A stretch of 64,000 nt of DNA from contig JBJOII010000019.1 in the NCBI GenBank assembly GCA_046047235.1, forward strand, positions 1-64,000, in the 5' to 3' direction. The notes beneath the pieces are model-generated. The model saw only the letters and a program-made list of their open reading frames with translations, searched no databases and was not told the origin of the DNA. The translations under genes were made by a program, and so were the position numbers. This document shows positions 23,384 to 32,509 of this stretch, piece by piece; the stretch's first letter is position 1, and each line of letters starts with the position of its first letter. The DNA is from JBMTVN01 sp046047235. GTDB taxonomy: Bacteria > Verrucomicrobiota > Verrucomicrobiia > Limisphaerales > JAHDYP01.

Positions 23384-25186
23384 ATGAGTGACGCTGTCAG
23401 TGGAGCACCCGGGTCCGGTTCTAGTGAGGTTGACGTCCTGCGCGACAGGCTTTCGCGTATGGAACGGCTTTATGAGGTCAGCAACATCATCCACTCTACT
23501 TTGGATCCGAACCGTGCGTTGGAGTTGATTGTGGAGCAGTCTGTGCGGCTGACCCGTGCGACCAGCGGTTCGGTGGTGCTGATTAATCCCACGACGGGTT
23601 ATCTCGAGATTCTGGCTGCAGCAGGTCTTTCTGGCGAGGGGCGTCGGCTGCGTCTGCGGGTCGGGCAGGGGATCACCGGTTGGGTGGCGCAAACCGGTCA
23701 GGCTGCGCTGGTGTGTGATGTATCGAAGGACAACCGTTATGTTCAGGTCCGAGCGGGGGTCCGCGCGGAGCTGGCGGTGCCATTGCTGGTGGGGGGGGCG
23801 GTTCGTGGGGTGATCAACGTGGACTCGGTGCAGGAGGGTGCTTTTGCTGCAGACGATCTCGAGGTTTTGTCCGAATTGAGCAAGCAGGCTGCTGCGGTAG
23901 TGGTGAACACGTGGCATCACGAGCAGGTACGGTTGCGGTCGGGGTTGTTTGAGTCGTTGTTGAAGGTGGGGCAGACCATCAATTCAGCCATGCATGTGGA
24001 GGAGGCCCTGGAGCTCATCACCCGGGAGGCCTGCCAATTGATGCGGGCCAAGGTGTGTTCACTTCTTTTGGTGGATGAAACCGGGGAGTGGCTGGATTTG
24101 AAGGCTTCCCATGGAGCGGGGGCGGCGTACCGGGACAAGCCACGCCTCAGCATGGATGAGAGTCTGGTGGGAGGTGTTGTGCGGCGGAAGAAGTCCGTGC
24201 AGGTGGACAACGTGCTGGATTCGGGGCGTTACCAGAACATGGAAGTGGCCCAACGCGACGGGCTGGTGGCACTGCTGAGCGTGCCTTTGGTGTTTGGTGA
24301 ACGCTGTCTCGGGGTGCTGAACATTTACAAGGGCGAGCCGCACTACTTTTCGAACGATGAAATCGGCGTGCTATCTGCCTTGGCGGATCTATCGGCCTTG
24401 GCCCTGGAGAAAGCGCGGCTTTATGAGCGGATCATGGATGTGGAGGAGCAGCTTCGGCAGCAGGAGAAGTTGTCGGTACTGGGTTTGGTGGCGGCTGAGG
24501 TGGCCCATGAGATCCGCAATCCGCTGACCGTCCTGAAAATGCTTTATCACTCCCTGAACCTGAAGTTCTCCGATGACGATCCGCGTTCGAGAGACGCCCA
24601 GATCATGGGTGAGAAGATGGATCAGCTGAACCACATCGTCGAGCGCATCCTGGACTTTGCGCGGACCGGAGAGCCCGAACGCAAACTCCTTTCCCTGGCG
24701 GGGCTCTTTGAGGAGCTCGACGTGCTGACGCGTCACAAGCTGCGGCAGCAGGGGATTGAGTTCGTCCGCAGCATTCCGGCGGATCTTCCTGAGATCATGG
24801 CGGATCCGGTGCAGCTGAATCAGGCCTTTTTGAATCTCTTGCTTAATGCGGCTCAGGCGATGCCACAGGGGGGGCGGATCGAGATCAGGGCCAGTCGAAC
24901 GATGCTGGAGGCGGATGGGGAGCGTCAGGATGCGGTGCAACTGGATTTCCGGGACAACGGCCCGGGGATTCCGGCAGGGCAGAGCGGTCGTCTATTCAAG
25001 TCGTTGTTCGAGACCACGAAAAGTGGGGGAACGGGGCTCGGCTTGGCTGTGGTAGCCCGTATTGTGGAGGCCCATCACGGGGAGATCAGCGTCGAGTCCA
25101 GCCCTGGAGCCGGCACGAACTTTCGTCTGCTCCTCCCGTTCTGGCGGGGGGATGATATCCAGACGATGCCCGAGGAGGGGGAGTGA
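23384..25186 (+). CDS. Sensor histidine kinase with two GAF domains
   Basis: The 600-residue soluble protein has, in order, a short coiled coil, GAF domain 1 (about 35-175, ending FAADDLEVLSELSKQAA) and GAF domain 2 (about 190-345, ending NDEIGVLSALADLSALALE). Then come a HisKA domain with EVAHEIRNPLTVL (His375) and a HATPase domain with LLNAAQAMPQGG, RDNGPGI and GGTGLGLAVVARIVEAHHG. With no membrane span it should sense a cytoplasmic cue through GAF. No response regulator is adjacent, so the partner lies elsewhere. It starts 3 bp after the lptF-like stop and is probably cotranscribed with it. Confidence 0.93.
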   Translation: MSDAVSGAPGSGSSEVDVLRDRLSRMERLYEVSNIIHSTLDPNRALELIVEQSVRLTRATSGSVVLINPTTGYLEILAAAGLSGEGRRLRLRVGQGITGWVAQTGQAALVCDVSKDNRYVQVRAGVRAELAVPLLVGGAVRGVINVDSVQEGAFAADDLEVLSELSKQAAAVVVNTWHHEQVRLRSGLFESLLKVGQTINSAMHVEEALELITREACQLMRAKVCSLLLVDETGEWLDLKASHGAGAAYRDKPRLSMDESLVGGVVRRKKSVQVDNVLDSGRYQNMEVAQRDGLVALLSVPLVFGERCLGVLNIYKGEPHYFSNDEIGVLSALADLSALALEKARLYERIMDVEEQLRQQEKLSVLGLVAAEVAHEIRNPLTVLKMLYHSLNLKFSDDDPRSRDAQIMGEKMDQLNHIVERILDFARTGEPERKLLSLAGLFEELDVLTRHKLRQQGIEFVRSIPADLPEIMADPVQLNQAFLNLLLNAAQAMPQGGRIEIRASRTMLEADGERQDAVQLDFRDNGPGIPAGQSGRLFKSLFETTKSGGTGLGLAVVARIVEAHHGEISVESSPGAGTNFRLLLPFWRGDDIQTMPEEGE

Positions 25187-25245
25187 GCGGTTTCATGGCG
25201 AATGCGGTTTGACGGGCAGCCACTCACCACGCAACCTTACGTCTC

Positions 25246-26169
25246 GTGCGCTCCAGTCACCTGATAGCCTTGTTGCTGATGAACGTCTTTTGGGCGGCGT
25301 CCTACGCTGCCTTCAAGGTGTTATCGGTGAGGATGGCTGCTGGTGAGATCGTGACGTGGCGGTTTACGCTCGCGGCGGCCGGTTTGGCGGCAGCGTGGCG
25401 CTGGTTGCCCGGCCGGGGGCCGCGGGGGCGTGACCTGATGATGGCCAGCGTGATGGGGGTTTTGGTCTTTGTGCTGGGGCCGCGGCTGCAGGTTTTGGGC
25501 GTTCATTGGGGGCAAGCCGGGGATGCTTCCGTGGTGGTGGCGTTGGAACCTTTGGTGACTGCCGTGGGGGCTGCCTTCTTTTTGAGGGAGCACGTTCCGA
25601 TGAGGCGCTGGTTGGGATTTGGTTTGGGGATGGTGGGGATGGTTATCCTCAATGGGGGATGGAAGCTGCAGTTGAATGTGGCATCCATGGTAGCGAGTCT
25701 GGTCTTCCTTTCATCCTTTGTGTGCGAGGCTTCGTATTCCGTGCTCGGCAAGCCGCTATTGGAGCGGGCTTCTCCCGTAAAGCTGATTGGTGCGGCTTTG
25801 TTACTTGGGACTGCCGTTAATCTCGCGGTGGACGGGCCGCGTGCGATGCTTGCGGTGGAGCGCATGACGACAGTCGATTGGGTGAGTTTGGCTTACTTGT
25901 CGGCGATCTGCACCCTGGTGGGGTATACCCTGTGGTATGTGGTGATTCGGGATGCCGACGTGAACCTGGCGGCGTTGACGATTTTGGTGCAGCCGGTTTT
26001 TGGGGTAGGGGCGGCCGTTCTGTTTGCGGGTGAGAGCATGCATTGGGGACAGTTGTGGGGTAGTGCTGTGGTCGTGGGAGGGTTATGGCTGGGTTTTGGC
26101 GCAAATGACCGTGTGCCTTCGGCCAGGGCAGAGGTTGCTCCTGCCGCCGGGGTGGAGGGACCGGGGTGA
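25246..26169 (+). CDS. EamA-family (drug/metabolite) transporter
   Basis: The 307-residue protein has ten predicted membrane helices arranged as two EamA repeats. The first opens HLIALLLMNVFWAASYAAFK; the second contains LIGAALLLGTAVNLAVDG and ends WGSAVVVGGLWLGFGAND. EamA proteins export or import small metabolites; the substrate cannot be read from the sequence. The start is GTG at 25246, chosen because the first helix follows immediately. It lies 60 bp after the GAF kinase and 20 bp before the next gene. Confidence 0.88.
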   Translation: MRSSHLIALLLMNVFWAASYAAFKVLSVRMAAGEIVTWRFTLAAAGLAAAWRWLPGRGPRGRDLMMASVMGVLVFVLGPRLQVLGVHWGQAGDASVVVALEPLVTAVGAAFFLREHVPMRRWLGFGLGMVGMVILNGGWKLQLNVASMVASLVFLSSFVCEASYSVLGKPLLERASPVKLIGAALLLGTAVNLAVDGPRAMLAVERMTTVDWVSLAYLSAICTLVGYTLWYVVIRDADVNLAALTILVQPVFGVGAAVLFAGESMHWGQLWGSAVVVGGLWLGFGANDRVPSARAEVAPAAGVEGPG

Positions 26170-26189
26170 GGCGTGTTTCGTAACTGGTG

Positions 26190-26816
26190 ATGGAGCCTCT
26201 GCGCGAAATACTTGAGCAGTACAGTCTGCTCTTTGTCACGGTGGCCGGGGGGCTTTTGCTCCTTCTGCTGCTGAGGCTGCGTCGCCTGAGGGCGAGGGTC
26301 AGCGTGGAGTCCGCACCTAGGGTGGACTGGGAGGATCGGGCTCGAGCGGCCGAGGCCAGGGCGAGTAAAGCCGAGGAGCTGTTGAAGCGTGAGATTACCC
26401 CGCATCTGGCTGAGGGCATGAAGGAGGAGCTGGTTCAGACGCTGGTGAGCCATCGTCGTGAGTTGTTGCAGACCCAGCACGATGCTGCTCAGCAGACCGA
26501 AGATCTCGAGAGACGGCTGGCTGCGATTCAGGCGGAGCTGGAGTCCCGGCAGGCACAACTCGAGACAACGGCAGGCATTAGGCCGGCTTTGCCCGAGCCG
26601 AGCAGCGAATCGACCTTGCAAGAATCGGGGGATAAGCCAGCGACCGAGCCGCTGGAGCCGCCGCGGCGCAATCCCTTCACCAAGTCGACTGCGCGCAGAG
26701 TGCCTGAAGAAAGGTTGAGCTTCACGGATATCGTTGCGCGCAGGGCCAAAATGAAAGGAGGCCCCGAAGGGCCTCCTGAGAGTTCTTCCTCGAACGGAAG
26801 CGAAAAGGTTGGCTAG
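26190..26816 (+). CDS. Membrane-anchored coiled-coil protein, unknown function
   Basis: The product of about 208 residues has one N-terminal membrane helix (LLFVTVAGGLLLLLLLRL), then a long charged coiled coil (about 50-130, RARAAEARASKAEELLK onward). A proline-rich linker and a basic tail (NPFTKSTARRVPEERLSFTDIVARR) follow. No family is recognised. ATG 26190 is preferred to the GTG one codon earlier. The architecture resembles RmuC-like or divisome-associated anchors but lacks their catalytic or conserved domains. The 3' end of the gene contains a perfect GC hairpin. Confidence 0.7.
   Translation: MEPLREILEQYSLLFVTVAGGLLLLLLLRLRRLRARVSVESAPRVDWEDRARAAEARASKAEELLKREITPHLAEGMKEELVQTLVSHRRELLQTQHDAAQQTEDLERRLAAIQAELESRQAQLETTAGIRPALPEPSSESTLQESGDKPATEPLEPPRRNPFTKSTARRVPEERLSFTDIVARRAKMKGGPEGPPESSSSNGSEKVG
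26757..26776 (+). terminator. Perfect GC hairpin inside the 3' end of a coding region
   Basis: GGAGGCCC, a CGAA tetraloop and GGGCCTCC make an 8-bp perfect stem 40 bases before the stop of the coiled-coil gene. It encodes GGPEGPP. There is no T-run after it, but it sits near the meeting point of two convergent genes (stops at 26816 and 26820), where no other terminator is visible. Confidence 0.35.
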
Positions 26817-26819
26817 GGC

Positions 26820-27866
26820 CTACACCCCCATGAGGTGATCGAGGACCATTTGGTCCAGGTCGGCGTAGTTCCGGTCAGCGATCAGCACCTTGGCCTTGGC
26901 CTCGTCGAATGAGCGGGCCTTGGCCAGCAGGTTCAGGAAGGTGTTACGGCTGTTTTCCAGGTGCTTGAGCCAGTGGACTTCCTTGGTGGTGCGGAATGGA
27001 TGCACGTCGAAGCAGATCATCTCGCCTTTGCGCCCGTATTTATTGCGCTCGAGGGCGCGGACCTGATTGAAGGCTACGCGGAGGTTGGAGCTGCCGAACG
27101 GCTTGTCCTGGTCGAATTTGAGCCCATTCTGGTCGTTAAGGTGGAGGGACCACAGCTTGCCGAAAGAGCAGGCGAAGTCGATTTCGTCGGACGGATCGAG
27201 GCCGGCCAGAATAGCGTGGGCTGATTCGATCAAGGCACCGACGCGCTTGGGATCGGAGCAAAGCTGGGCAATGGCGAGGGCATGGCCGATGGTGGGCAGG
27301 TAAGCCACGTCCATGGGTTCATTCGGCTTGGGTTCGATGGCGATGCGGATCTTCTTGTCATGAGCCAGCATCTTGTCGAGGGCCTGCACGAGCTGGTCGA
27401 CGCATTTGCGGGCGTTCTTGGACTCGCGCATGTAGCTGCCCTCACGGGCCAGCCAGAGGACGATCAGGTCAGTGCCCATGGCGCGGGCGATATCGATCGA
27501 TTGCAGGGAGCGATCGATAGCGTAGCGGCGGCATTTGGCATCGTTACTGGTGTAGGCGCCATCGATGGTCATGGGGCTGAACCAGAGGCGAGGGGCGACC
27601 ATTTCAGCGGCGATCCCTTCGCCGTTGAGCCGCTTCTTCATCTCCTTGGCTTCTTGAAGTACCTGCTTGCTGGACTTGGTGTCGATATCCGGCACGACGT
27701 CGTCGTCGTGGAACATCATGGCGTCATAGCCGATCTTCTTGAGCTGGCTGAGTTTCCAGTCGAAGGTCTGCGCTTGGCGTGTTGGCGGGCCGTAAGGGTC
27801 CTGACCTTCGCTGATATTCCAGGGACCAAAGCAGAACTTGTAGTGGTGTTTGATTTTCGATGGCAT
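26820..27866 (-). CDS. Xylose isomerase-like TIM-barrel enzyme
   Basis: The ATG at 27866 is chosen because homologous sequence starts there (KFCFGPWNISEGQDPYGP); the 27 upstream codons look like leader. The 348-residue protein shows class I XylA-like landmarks: FHDDDVVPD, IVLWLAREGSYMR, IEPKPNEPMD (metal-binding Glu), ALIESAHA (Glu), LHLNDQNG (His and Asp) and FDVHPFRTT. These enzymes interconvert aldoses and ketoses using two divalent metals in the cytoplasm. The family also includes isomerases for other sugars, so xylose is the likely but not certain substrate. The nearby GH39-like domain would supply xylose. No xylulokinase is in the window. Confidence 0.85.
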   Translation of the reverse strand: MPSKIKHHYKFCFGPWNISEGQDPYGPPTRQAQTFDWKLSQLKKIGYDAMMFHDDDVVPDIDTKSSKQVLQEAKEMKKRLNGEGIAAEMVAPRLWFSPMTIDGAYTSNDAKCRRYAIDRSLQSIDIARAMGTDLIVLWLAREGSYMRESKNARKCVDQLVQALDKMLAHDKKIRIAIEPKPNEPMDVAYLPTIGHALAIAQLCSDPKRVGALIESAHAILAGLDPSDEIDFACSFGKLWSLHLNDQNGLKFDQDKPFGSSNLRVAFNQVRALERNKYGRKGEMICFDVHPFRTTKEVHWLKHLENSRNTFLNLLAKARSFDEAKAKVLIADRNYADLDQMVLDHLMGV

Positions 27867-28034
27867 AGTCGTCGCTCTAGTAGTTTTCGTGTTGGTCCTT
27901 AGATCCTGTGGTATCCCGGAACCGTACACCCCGCTGCTGTGTAACATTGGCGGGTCGGAGCAGACTTTCTCATGGCGAGTTGGACTGACAAGCGCAAACC
28001 GTTGGTTACAGGTTCTGAACAGCGACGCTTCCGG

Positions 28035-30776
28035 TCAGGGTTGTTCTCTCAACCAGCCCAGGAGGTCCGCCATGGCCTGGAGGTCGAGGGCGGACTCAAA
28101 GCCCTCCGGCATGAGGGAGACGGCGGAAGGCGTGATTTCAGCGATATCGGACCGGAGGATTGGCTCGTCCTGGCCGCCCTGAACGCGGATGACGATATTA
28201 TTGGCGGTTTCCGTGGAGAGTAGGCCGGACCATTCGTGGCCGTCTGTCGTTTCGACATGCCAGGCTTGGTAGCGCGGGTCGATGGCCTGGCTGGGGTCAA
28301 GGATGGCGTTCAGCATCCACTCGATTGGCTTGTTGCGGACCATGGATAGGTCGGGGCCCACCTCGTGGCCGATATTATTGATTCGGTGGCAAGGGGCGCA
28401 CTGGTCGGTGAAGAGCTGCTGGCCGCGTGCTGGATTTGGGGAAAGGGCATGCAGTCCCCGATACGATTCGAGTATGGCTTGGCGGTCCGGGGAGGAAGGC
28501 TTCAGCTGAACCGCTGTCTGGGGAGGGGTGCGGGTAGAAGTGTTGTCCTTCAGTTGTTGGAAAAGGAGGCTGTTGGGTTGCAGGGAACTCATGATGGCAG
28601 TCTTGAGGTTGGAGTCTCCGGGGGGAAGACTGGCAGCCAGTTGCGTCAGAACGGGTTCGGCCCTTTCGGGTGGCCAAGCTCCGAGAGTGAACGCGGCTTG
28701 GAGCCGGACCTTGGGGTTGGGATCCATGGCAAGGCGGGCTACTTGACCGAAGAGTTCCGGAAGTCGGCGGGTAAAGCGTTCACTCTGGCGAAGAGACTCA
28801 CAGCGCACATCGGGGTGCGGATCACGAAGTAAAGCCGTCAGGACTACCTCATCCAGGCCATCAAGCAAAGCGAGCGTGGCCAGGGCCTGCAAGCGAACTT
28901 GAGGAGGATGATTCAGCCGCAAAAGGTCCAACAGCGAATCGATCGGGCGGGCAGTCGGCTTGTCCAACAACAAGCGCATGGCGGTATCGCGTTGCCAGCC
29001 GTTCAAGCTGGTCATGGCGTGGGCCAGTTCCCCGGGACTCAATCCGCTCAGGTCCGGTATAGCGCGCGGCATTCTCCCGGTTGGTTTCACCCGATAAATG
29101 CGTCCCTTGTCGTCCCCGGAGCGAAGATCAAGCCGGCTTTGCATTTCAGGGGAGATCCACTCCGGATGCTCGATGACGAAACGGTACATGTCGGCGATGT
29201 AGAGTGTGCCGTCGGGGCCGGTACGAGTGGTGACCGGGCGGAACCAGTTATCGGAGCTCGCAAGGAACTCCCGATCCTGCTCGGTTGCGGCACGATGGCT
29301 GGTAAAACCGTCTTCATGATGTTCGAGCACTTCCTGGTGGATGGTGTTGTGGACCGGTTCGCTGATGAAGACTGAGTTCTCGTATGCGGGTCCGAAAAGG
29401 TCGTCCCGGTAAGGGGTGGGGCTGCAGGCACTGGTGACGTGGTTTAGGGACCACGGTTGGTTGGGACGCACTTGGGACGGACTGGAAGGATAGACGCGTG
29501 TCGATTCCGGGTAGTTCGCGAGGACATGGATGACGCTCTTCACGGCGAGCTGAGGGTTGCGACGGAGATAATGTTCGGGGAGAGTGACGTGCCAGAGCCA
29601 GGTAGGATTATTGTTCCCGAACCAGTTTCCCCAGTCGTCACGCCGGCGACCGAATTGGGTTTGGGCTGATACTGTTTCCAATTCACCGGTATCAGGCCTG
29701 AAGCGGATGTCCCTTCCGCTGATGGACATCCTCCTGCCGGTCTGATGGGAAAATACCTGACCGCCGCTATCGCCATTGGCGGCGTAGATCCATCCATCCA
29801 GGCCCCACTCAAATCCGTTCAGGCGATGCTGCTGGTTGCCGGGGTTGAACCCGCTGAAGAGAACCTCTGTTTTGTCGGCGCGACCGTCGCCGTCCGTGTC
29901 CTCGGCGTAGAATAGATCTGGGGCAGCGGCAATCAGCAGGCCATTCCGCCAGGGCATGAGGCTGGAAGGGAAGGGGATGTCCTCCAGGAAAGGAATTGCC
30001 CTGTCGTAGCATCCGTCCTGATCCGGGTCTACGAGTTGTTTGATGACTCCCCCGGGTTGGCCTTGGTTAGCGATTCCCAAAGGGTAATCACGCATTTCCA
30101 CGACCCATAGGCGTCCTGAGGCATCCCAGTCGAAGTAGACCGGGTCGATGACAACGGGTTCTGCGGCGACGAGCTCAATCTGGAATCCTGAGGGTAGGCT
30201 GAAAGACCCAAGGGCTTCGATGGGGGTGAGCGCTGGAGGTATGTCAAACGCGATCAAGGAGCGGGTGGGGATGCGAAGGACCGGGGCTTCATCCGTGGTT
30301 CCAGTTCGGGGGGTGAGGACCAGATCATCGCCGTCTATCCTGAGACTTTGGTGGAGCAGCGAGGGAGGTTCACCGGGCGAACCAGTCCGGTTTCCGGCCC
30401 TCACGAACTGCGACCAGCCACGTGTCCAACCCAGATCGGGACGAACCTCCTTTGTCCACAGGTAGACGGCGTAACGGTCCGCATCAGAGAATACAAGGTC
30501 GTCAAATCCATCGGCGTTCAGGTCCACAAAGCGGAGTCCTGTATCTTCTCCTCTCTTTCGGGGGGCGGGAATGCCATCCGGCAGTCCGTAACCGGCGTCG
30601 ATCCAGGCATCTTCTCCCTCGACCCGGGTCTCAATGCGTGGTCCGGTGTCATGCCAGACGACGCGGTCTTGTTTGCCATCGTGGTCGAAATCGAAGGCAA
30701 CCGGGAGTTGGTTGCTGGCGGCGTGCGCGCCCCATGAGGCTAGCAGGACTACAGCCAGGAGGCTGGGTGATTTCAT
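28035..30776 (-). CDS. PVC-type heme-binding membrane-bound dehydrogenase
   Basis: The 913-residue secreted protein has a signal peptide (1-19) and VCBS/FG-GAP-like repeats (VAFDFDHDGKQDRVVW, FVDLNADGFDDLVF). A sugar-dehydrogenase-type beta-propeller follows (about 190-560; GSFSLPSGFQIELVAAEPVV, AEDTDGDGRADKTEVLFSGF, NGLLIAAAPDL), then HEAT-like repeats (about 590-740) and a C-terminal cytochrome c domain with CAPCH (793-797). This is the TIGR02604/TIGR02603 arrangement found almost only in Planctomycetes and Verrucomicrobia. The role is taken to be periplasmic oxidation of a sugar or alcohol with electron transfer to heme, but no substrate is established. The N-terminal VCBS part is an addition to the usual layout. 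Its ATG overlaps the stop of the upstream DMFase-like gene. Confidence 0.9.
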   Translation of the reverse strand: MKSPSLLAVVLLASWGAHAASNQLPVAFDFDHDGKQDRVVWHDTGPRIETRVEGEDAWIDAGYGLPDGIPAPRKRGEDTGLRFVDLNADGFDDLVFSDADRYAVYLWTKEVRPDLGWTRGWSQFVRAGNRTGSPGEPPSLLHQSLRIDGDDLVLTPRTGTTDEAPVLRIPTRSLIAFDIPPALTPIEALGSFSLPSGFQIELVAAEPVVIDPVYFDWDASGRLWVVEMRDYPLGIANQGQPGGVIKQLVDPDQDGCYDRAIPFLEDIPFPSSLMPWRNGLLIAAAPDLFYAEDTDGDGRADKTEVLFSGFNPGNQQHRLNGFEWGLDGWIYAANGDSGGQVFSHQTGRRMSISGRDIRFRPDTGELETVSAQTQFGRRRDDWGNWFGNNNPTWLWHVTLPEHYLRRNPQLAVKSVIHVLANYPESTRVYPSSPSQVRPNQPWSLNHVTSACSPTPYRDDLFGPAYENSVFISEPVHNTIHQEVLEHHEDGFTSHRAATEQDREFLASSDNWFRPVTTRTGPDGTLYIADMYRFVIEHPEWISPEMQSRLDLRSGDDKGRIYRVKPTGRMPRAIPDLSGLSPGELAHAMTSLNGWQRDTAMRLLLDKPTARPIDSLLDLLRLNHPPQVRLQALATLALLDGLDEVVLTALLRDPHPDVRCESLRQSERFTRRLPELFGQVARLAMDPNPKVRLQAAFTLGAWPPERAEPVLTQLAASLPPGDSNLKTAIMSSLQPNSLLFQQLKDNTSTRTPPQTAVQLKPSSPDRQAILESYRGLHALSPNPARGQQLFTDQCAPCHRINNIGHEVGPDLSMVRNKPIEWMLNAILDPSQAIDPRYQAWHVETTDGHEWSGLLSTETANNIVIRVQGGQDEPILRSDIAEITPSAVSLMPEGFESALDLQAMADLLGWLREQP

Positions 30777-32251
30777 TGGCTGAGTCGGTCAAGAATGTTG
30801 CGTGTGATGGTTTCAACCGTGGGGTCGTTGCCGCGCAAGCCATGCGCCCAGTCCGTGCTCCCGCAGGTGAAGACCGTCCCTCCTTGAGTGTAAGTACCCA
30901 TCACGGCATGGCCTTCACGCCCGTTTTCCCAATGTTCATACCATTGACAATCGTCGGGATGCCATTTGGCTGGCGCAGTACCCAGAACGGTAAAGGTCTC
31001 TGGTGTGCCGTCGCGATGGGTGGGGAAGGGACGGTTGTCCTTCCACGTCAGCTCACAGCCATCACATTCGTAGCCGACGATCGTGTCTTTCGAACCAAGG
31101 AGGTCATTTTCCTTGAGATTTGTTCCAGCAAAGATCCAATGATCCGGGCGATGAATGGTGTAGGCTCCGCTGGCGTCCATGTATTGCCCGTGGCTTTTGT
31201 GGTAACCGCCCCAGAGGAACCCGACGCCGGTGAGCTGGTTTTCGGGGCGGTTGACCAGGTGGTGGCTCCACAGGGTGGACAGCGTGGCATAGCTTTGCCG
31301 CGCTCCGTATTCCGGGTCCCAGAGGTAGTTTTGCTTCCATGAGGTTAGAGCGCGTCCGTTATCCTCGCTGCGCACCTGCCAACAGCAGGTGTTGCCGCTG
31401 AAGAATGCGACGTTTCCGCCATCAGTGATAAACTTCTCAAGATTGTCGCGCATGGGGGCTGACCAGTATTCATCGTGTCCAACGCTGAGCACGAGCCGGT
31501 AGGAGTTGAGGAGCTCCGGATGATATTCCAAGTCCGGGTTGGCGGCGTAGTCGATCGTGTAGCCGTTCTTCTCAGCCCACTCCACGAAAGGTTGTTCCCA
31601 GTTGGGGAAGAGAGTGTTGGGCGGACGGTCATACGAGACCCGATGACCCTGGTTGCCGCCACGACCATGGTAGGCATAGAAGCTGAAACCTCCCCAGTTG
31701 TTGTAGGCGTTGTAGGTATGGGTTGAGAGTTGCAGCAGGATTTTGGTATCGCTGCCCGGCTGTCCTGACCGGAGAACGAAATAGCACGAACCTTCTGCAG
31801 TCCTGTGATTCCGCTGGACGTACTTCCCTCCACCATCCCGCGCCCGCAAGACTATCTGATAATAGCCCGTGCGCCATTCTTTCGGGATGGGAAGGCGTAG
31901 TGAGGCAGGCCATTGGCAGCCATGGGATGAAGCGTTCTCCGGGACTGGATGCTCCATGCCTGCAATGGACTCAGCACTCCAAACAGTCTCTCTATCTGAT
32001 CCAATGCGCACAATCTCAACCGCATAGGTCGTAGCCGAGGTGGAGGTGTGCAGGGTCAGTTCCTCACCCGGGGCATAGCTCACTTGCCCGGTGTAGCCCT
32101 CGACGTACAAGCCCGACGGAGTGTCATCGGCCCAGCTCAGGCAGACACCAGAGAGGAGCATCAGGACAGCCAGGGAGAACCGCTGAGTTGAAGATAACCT
32201 ATGGGAATGCACGTCATAAGGTGTCACGAGGCGAAAGCTTAAGGCAAGCAC
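30773..32251 (-). CDS. Secreted N,N-dimethylformamidase beta-subunit-like protein
   Basis: The frame starts at GTG 32251; a later GTG near 32212 is also possible. A signal peptide is evident (FSLAVLMLLSGVCLSWA). After an Ig-like N-terminal region (GLYVEGYTGQVSYAPGEELTLH) comes the DMFA2-C-like domain: AYNNWGGFSFYAYH, VSYDRPPNTLFPNWEQPF, LSVGHDEYWSAPMRDNLEKF and GGNVAFFSGNTCCWQVR. In true dimethylformamidase this subunit carries the metal site, but the many secreted PVC homologues have no proven activity. The gene is translationally coupled (ATGA at 30773-30776) to the heme dehydrogenase, implying a joint periplasmic function. Confidence 0.85.
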   Translation of the reverse strand: MLALSFRLVTPYDVHSHRLSSTQRFSLAVLMLLSGVCLSWADDTPSGLYVEGYTGQVSYAPGEELTLHTSTSATTYAVEIVRIGSDRETVWSAESIAGMEHPVPENASSHGCQWPASLRLPIPKEWRTGYYQIVLRARDGGGKYVQRNHRTAEGSCYFVLRSGQPGSDTKILLQLSTHTYNAYNNWGGFSFYAYHGRGGNQGHRVSYDRPPNTLFPNWEQPFVEWAEKNGYTIDYAANPDLEYHPELLNSYRLVLSVGHDEYWSAPMRDNLEKFITDGGNVAFFSGNTCCWQVRSEDNGRALTSWKQNYLWDPEYGARQSYATLSTLWSHHLVNRPENQLTGVGFLWGGYHKSHGQYMDASGAYTIHRPDHWIFAGTNLKENDLLGSKDTIVGYECDGCELTWKDNRPFPTHRDGTPETFTVLGTAPAKWHPDDCQWYEHWENGREGHAVMGTYTQGGTVFTCGSTDWAHGLRGNDPTVETITRNILDRLSQ

Positions 32252-32260
32252 CTACCATGG

Positions 32261-32440
32261 CCGCGTGAACGCAGCCTTACGTGAATGACCCGAACGGGTG
32301 CCCTGGGCTTGGGCATTCATGTGTGGACCGTTCATGAGGATGCCCTCTGAGGGTTAACCGCATGAACACAGCCTTACGTGAATGGGCCGAACGAGGTGCG
32401 CGGGGCTTAGGCATTCATGTGTGGACCGTTCATGAGGATG
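32261..32440. repeat. Two tandem units of a ~98-bp hairpin repeat (cluster 1)
   Basis: Units start at 32261 and 32358. Each contains GAACACAGCCTTACGTGAATG on its left (split here by small variants) and CATTCATGTGTGGACCG then TTCATGAGGAT on its right. CATGAAC pairs with GTTCATG and GTGAATG with CATTCAT, giving one long bulged hairpin per unit. The same unit occurs five times at 37029-37492 in the same orientation. The cluster fills the gap between the divergent DMFase-like and octaheme cytochrome genes, so it overlaps where their promoters should lie. Confidence 0.88.
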
Positions 32441-32509
32441 AGATTGGATGGGTGAACTAACGACATTCTGGAAAACGTAACTTGGGAAGGTGGGATCTGT
32501 AACAGAAGG

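Noticed and set aside
22508..23920. 470-codon minus-strand open frame
   Set aside because: It is antisense to the lptF-like permease and the GAF kinase, both with clear family motifs; its His/Pro/Arg-rich composition is typical of a high-GC shadow.
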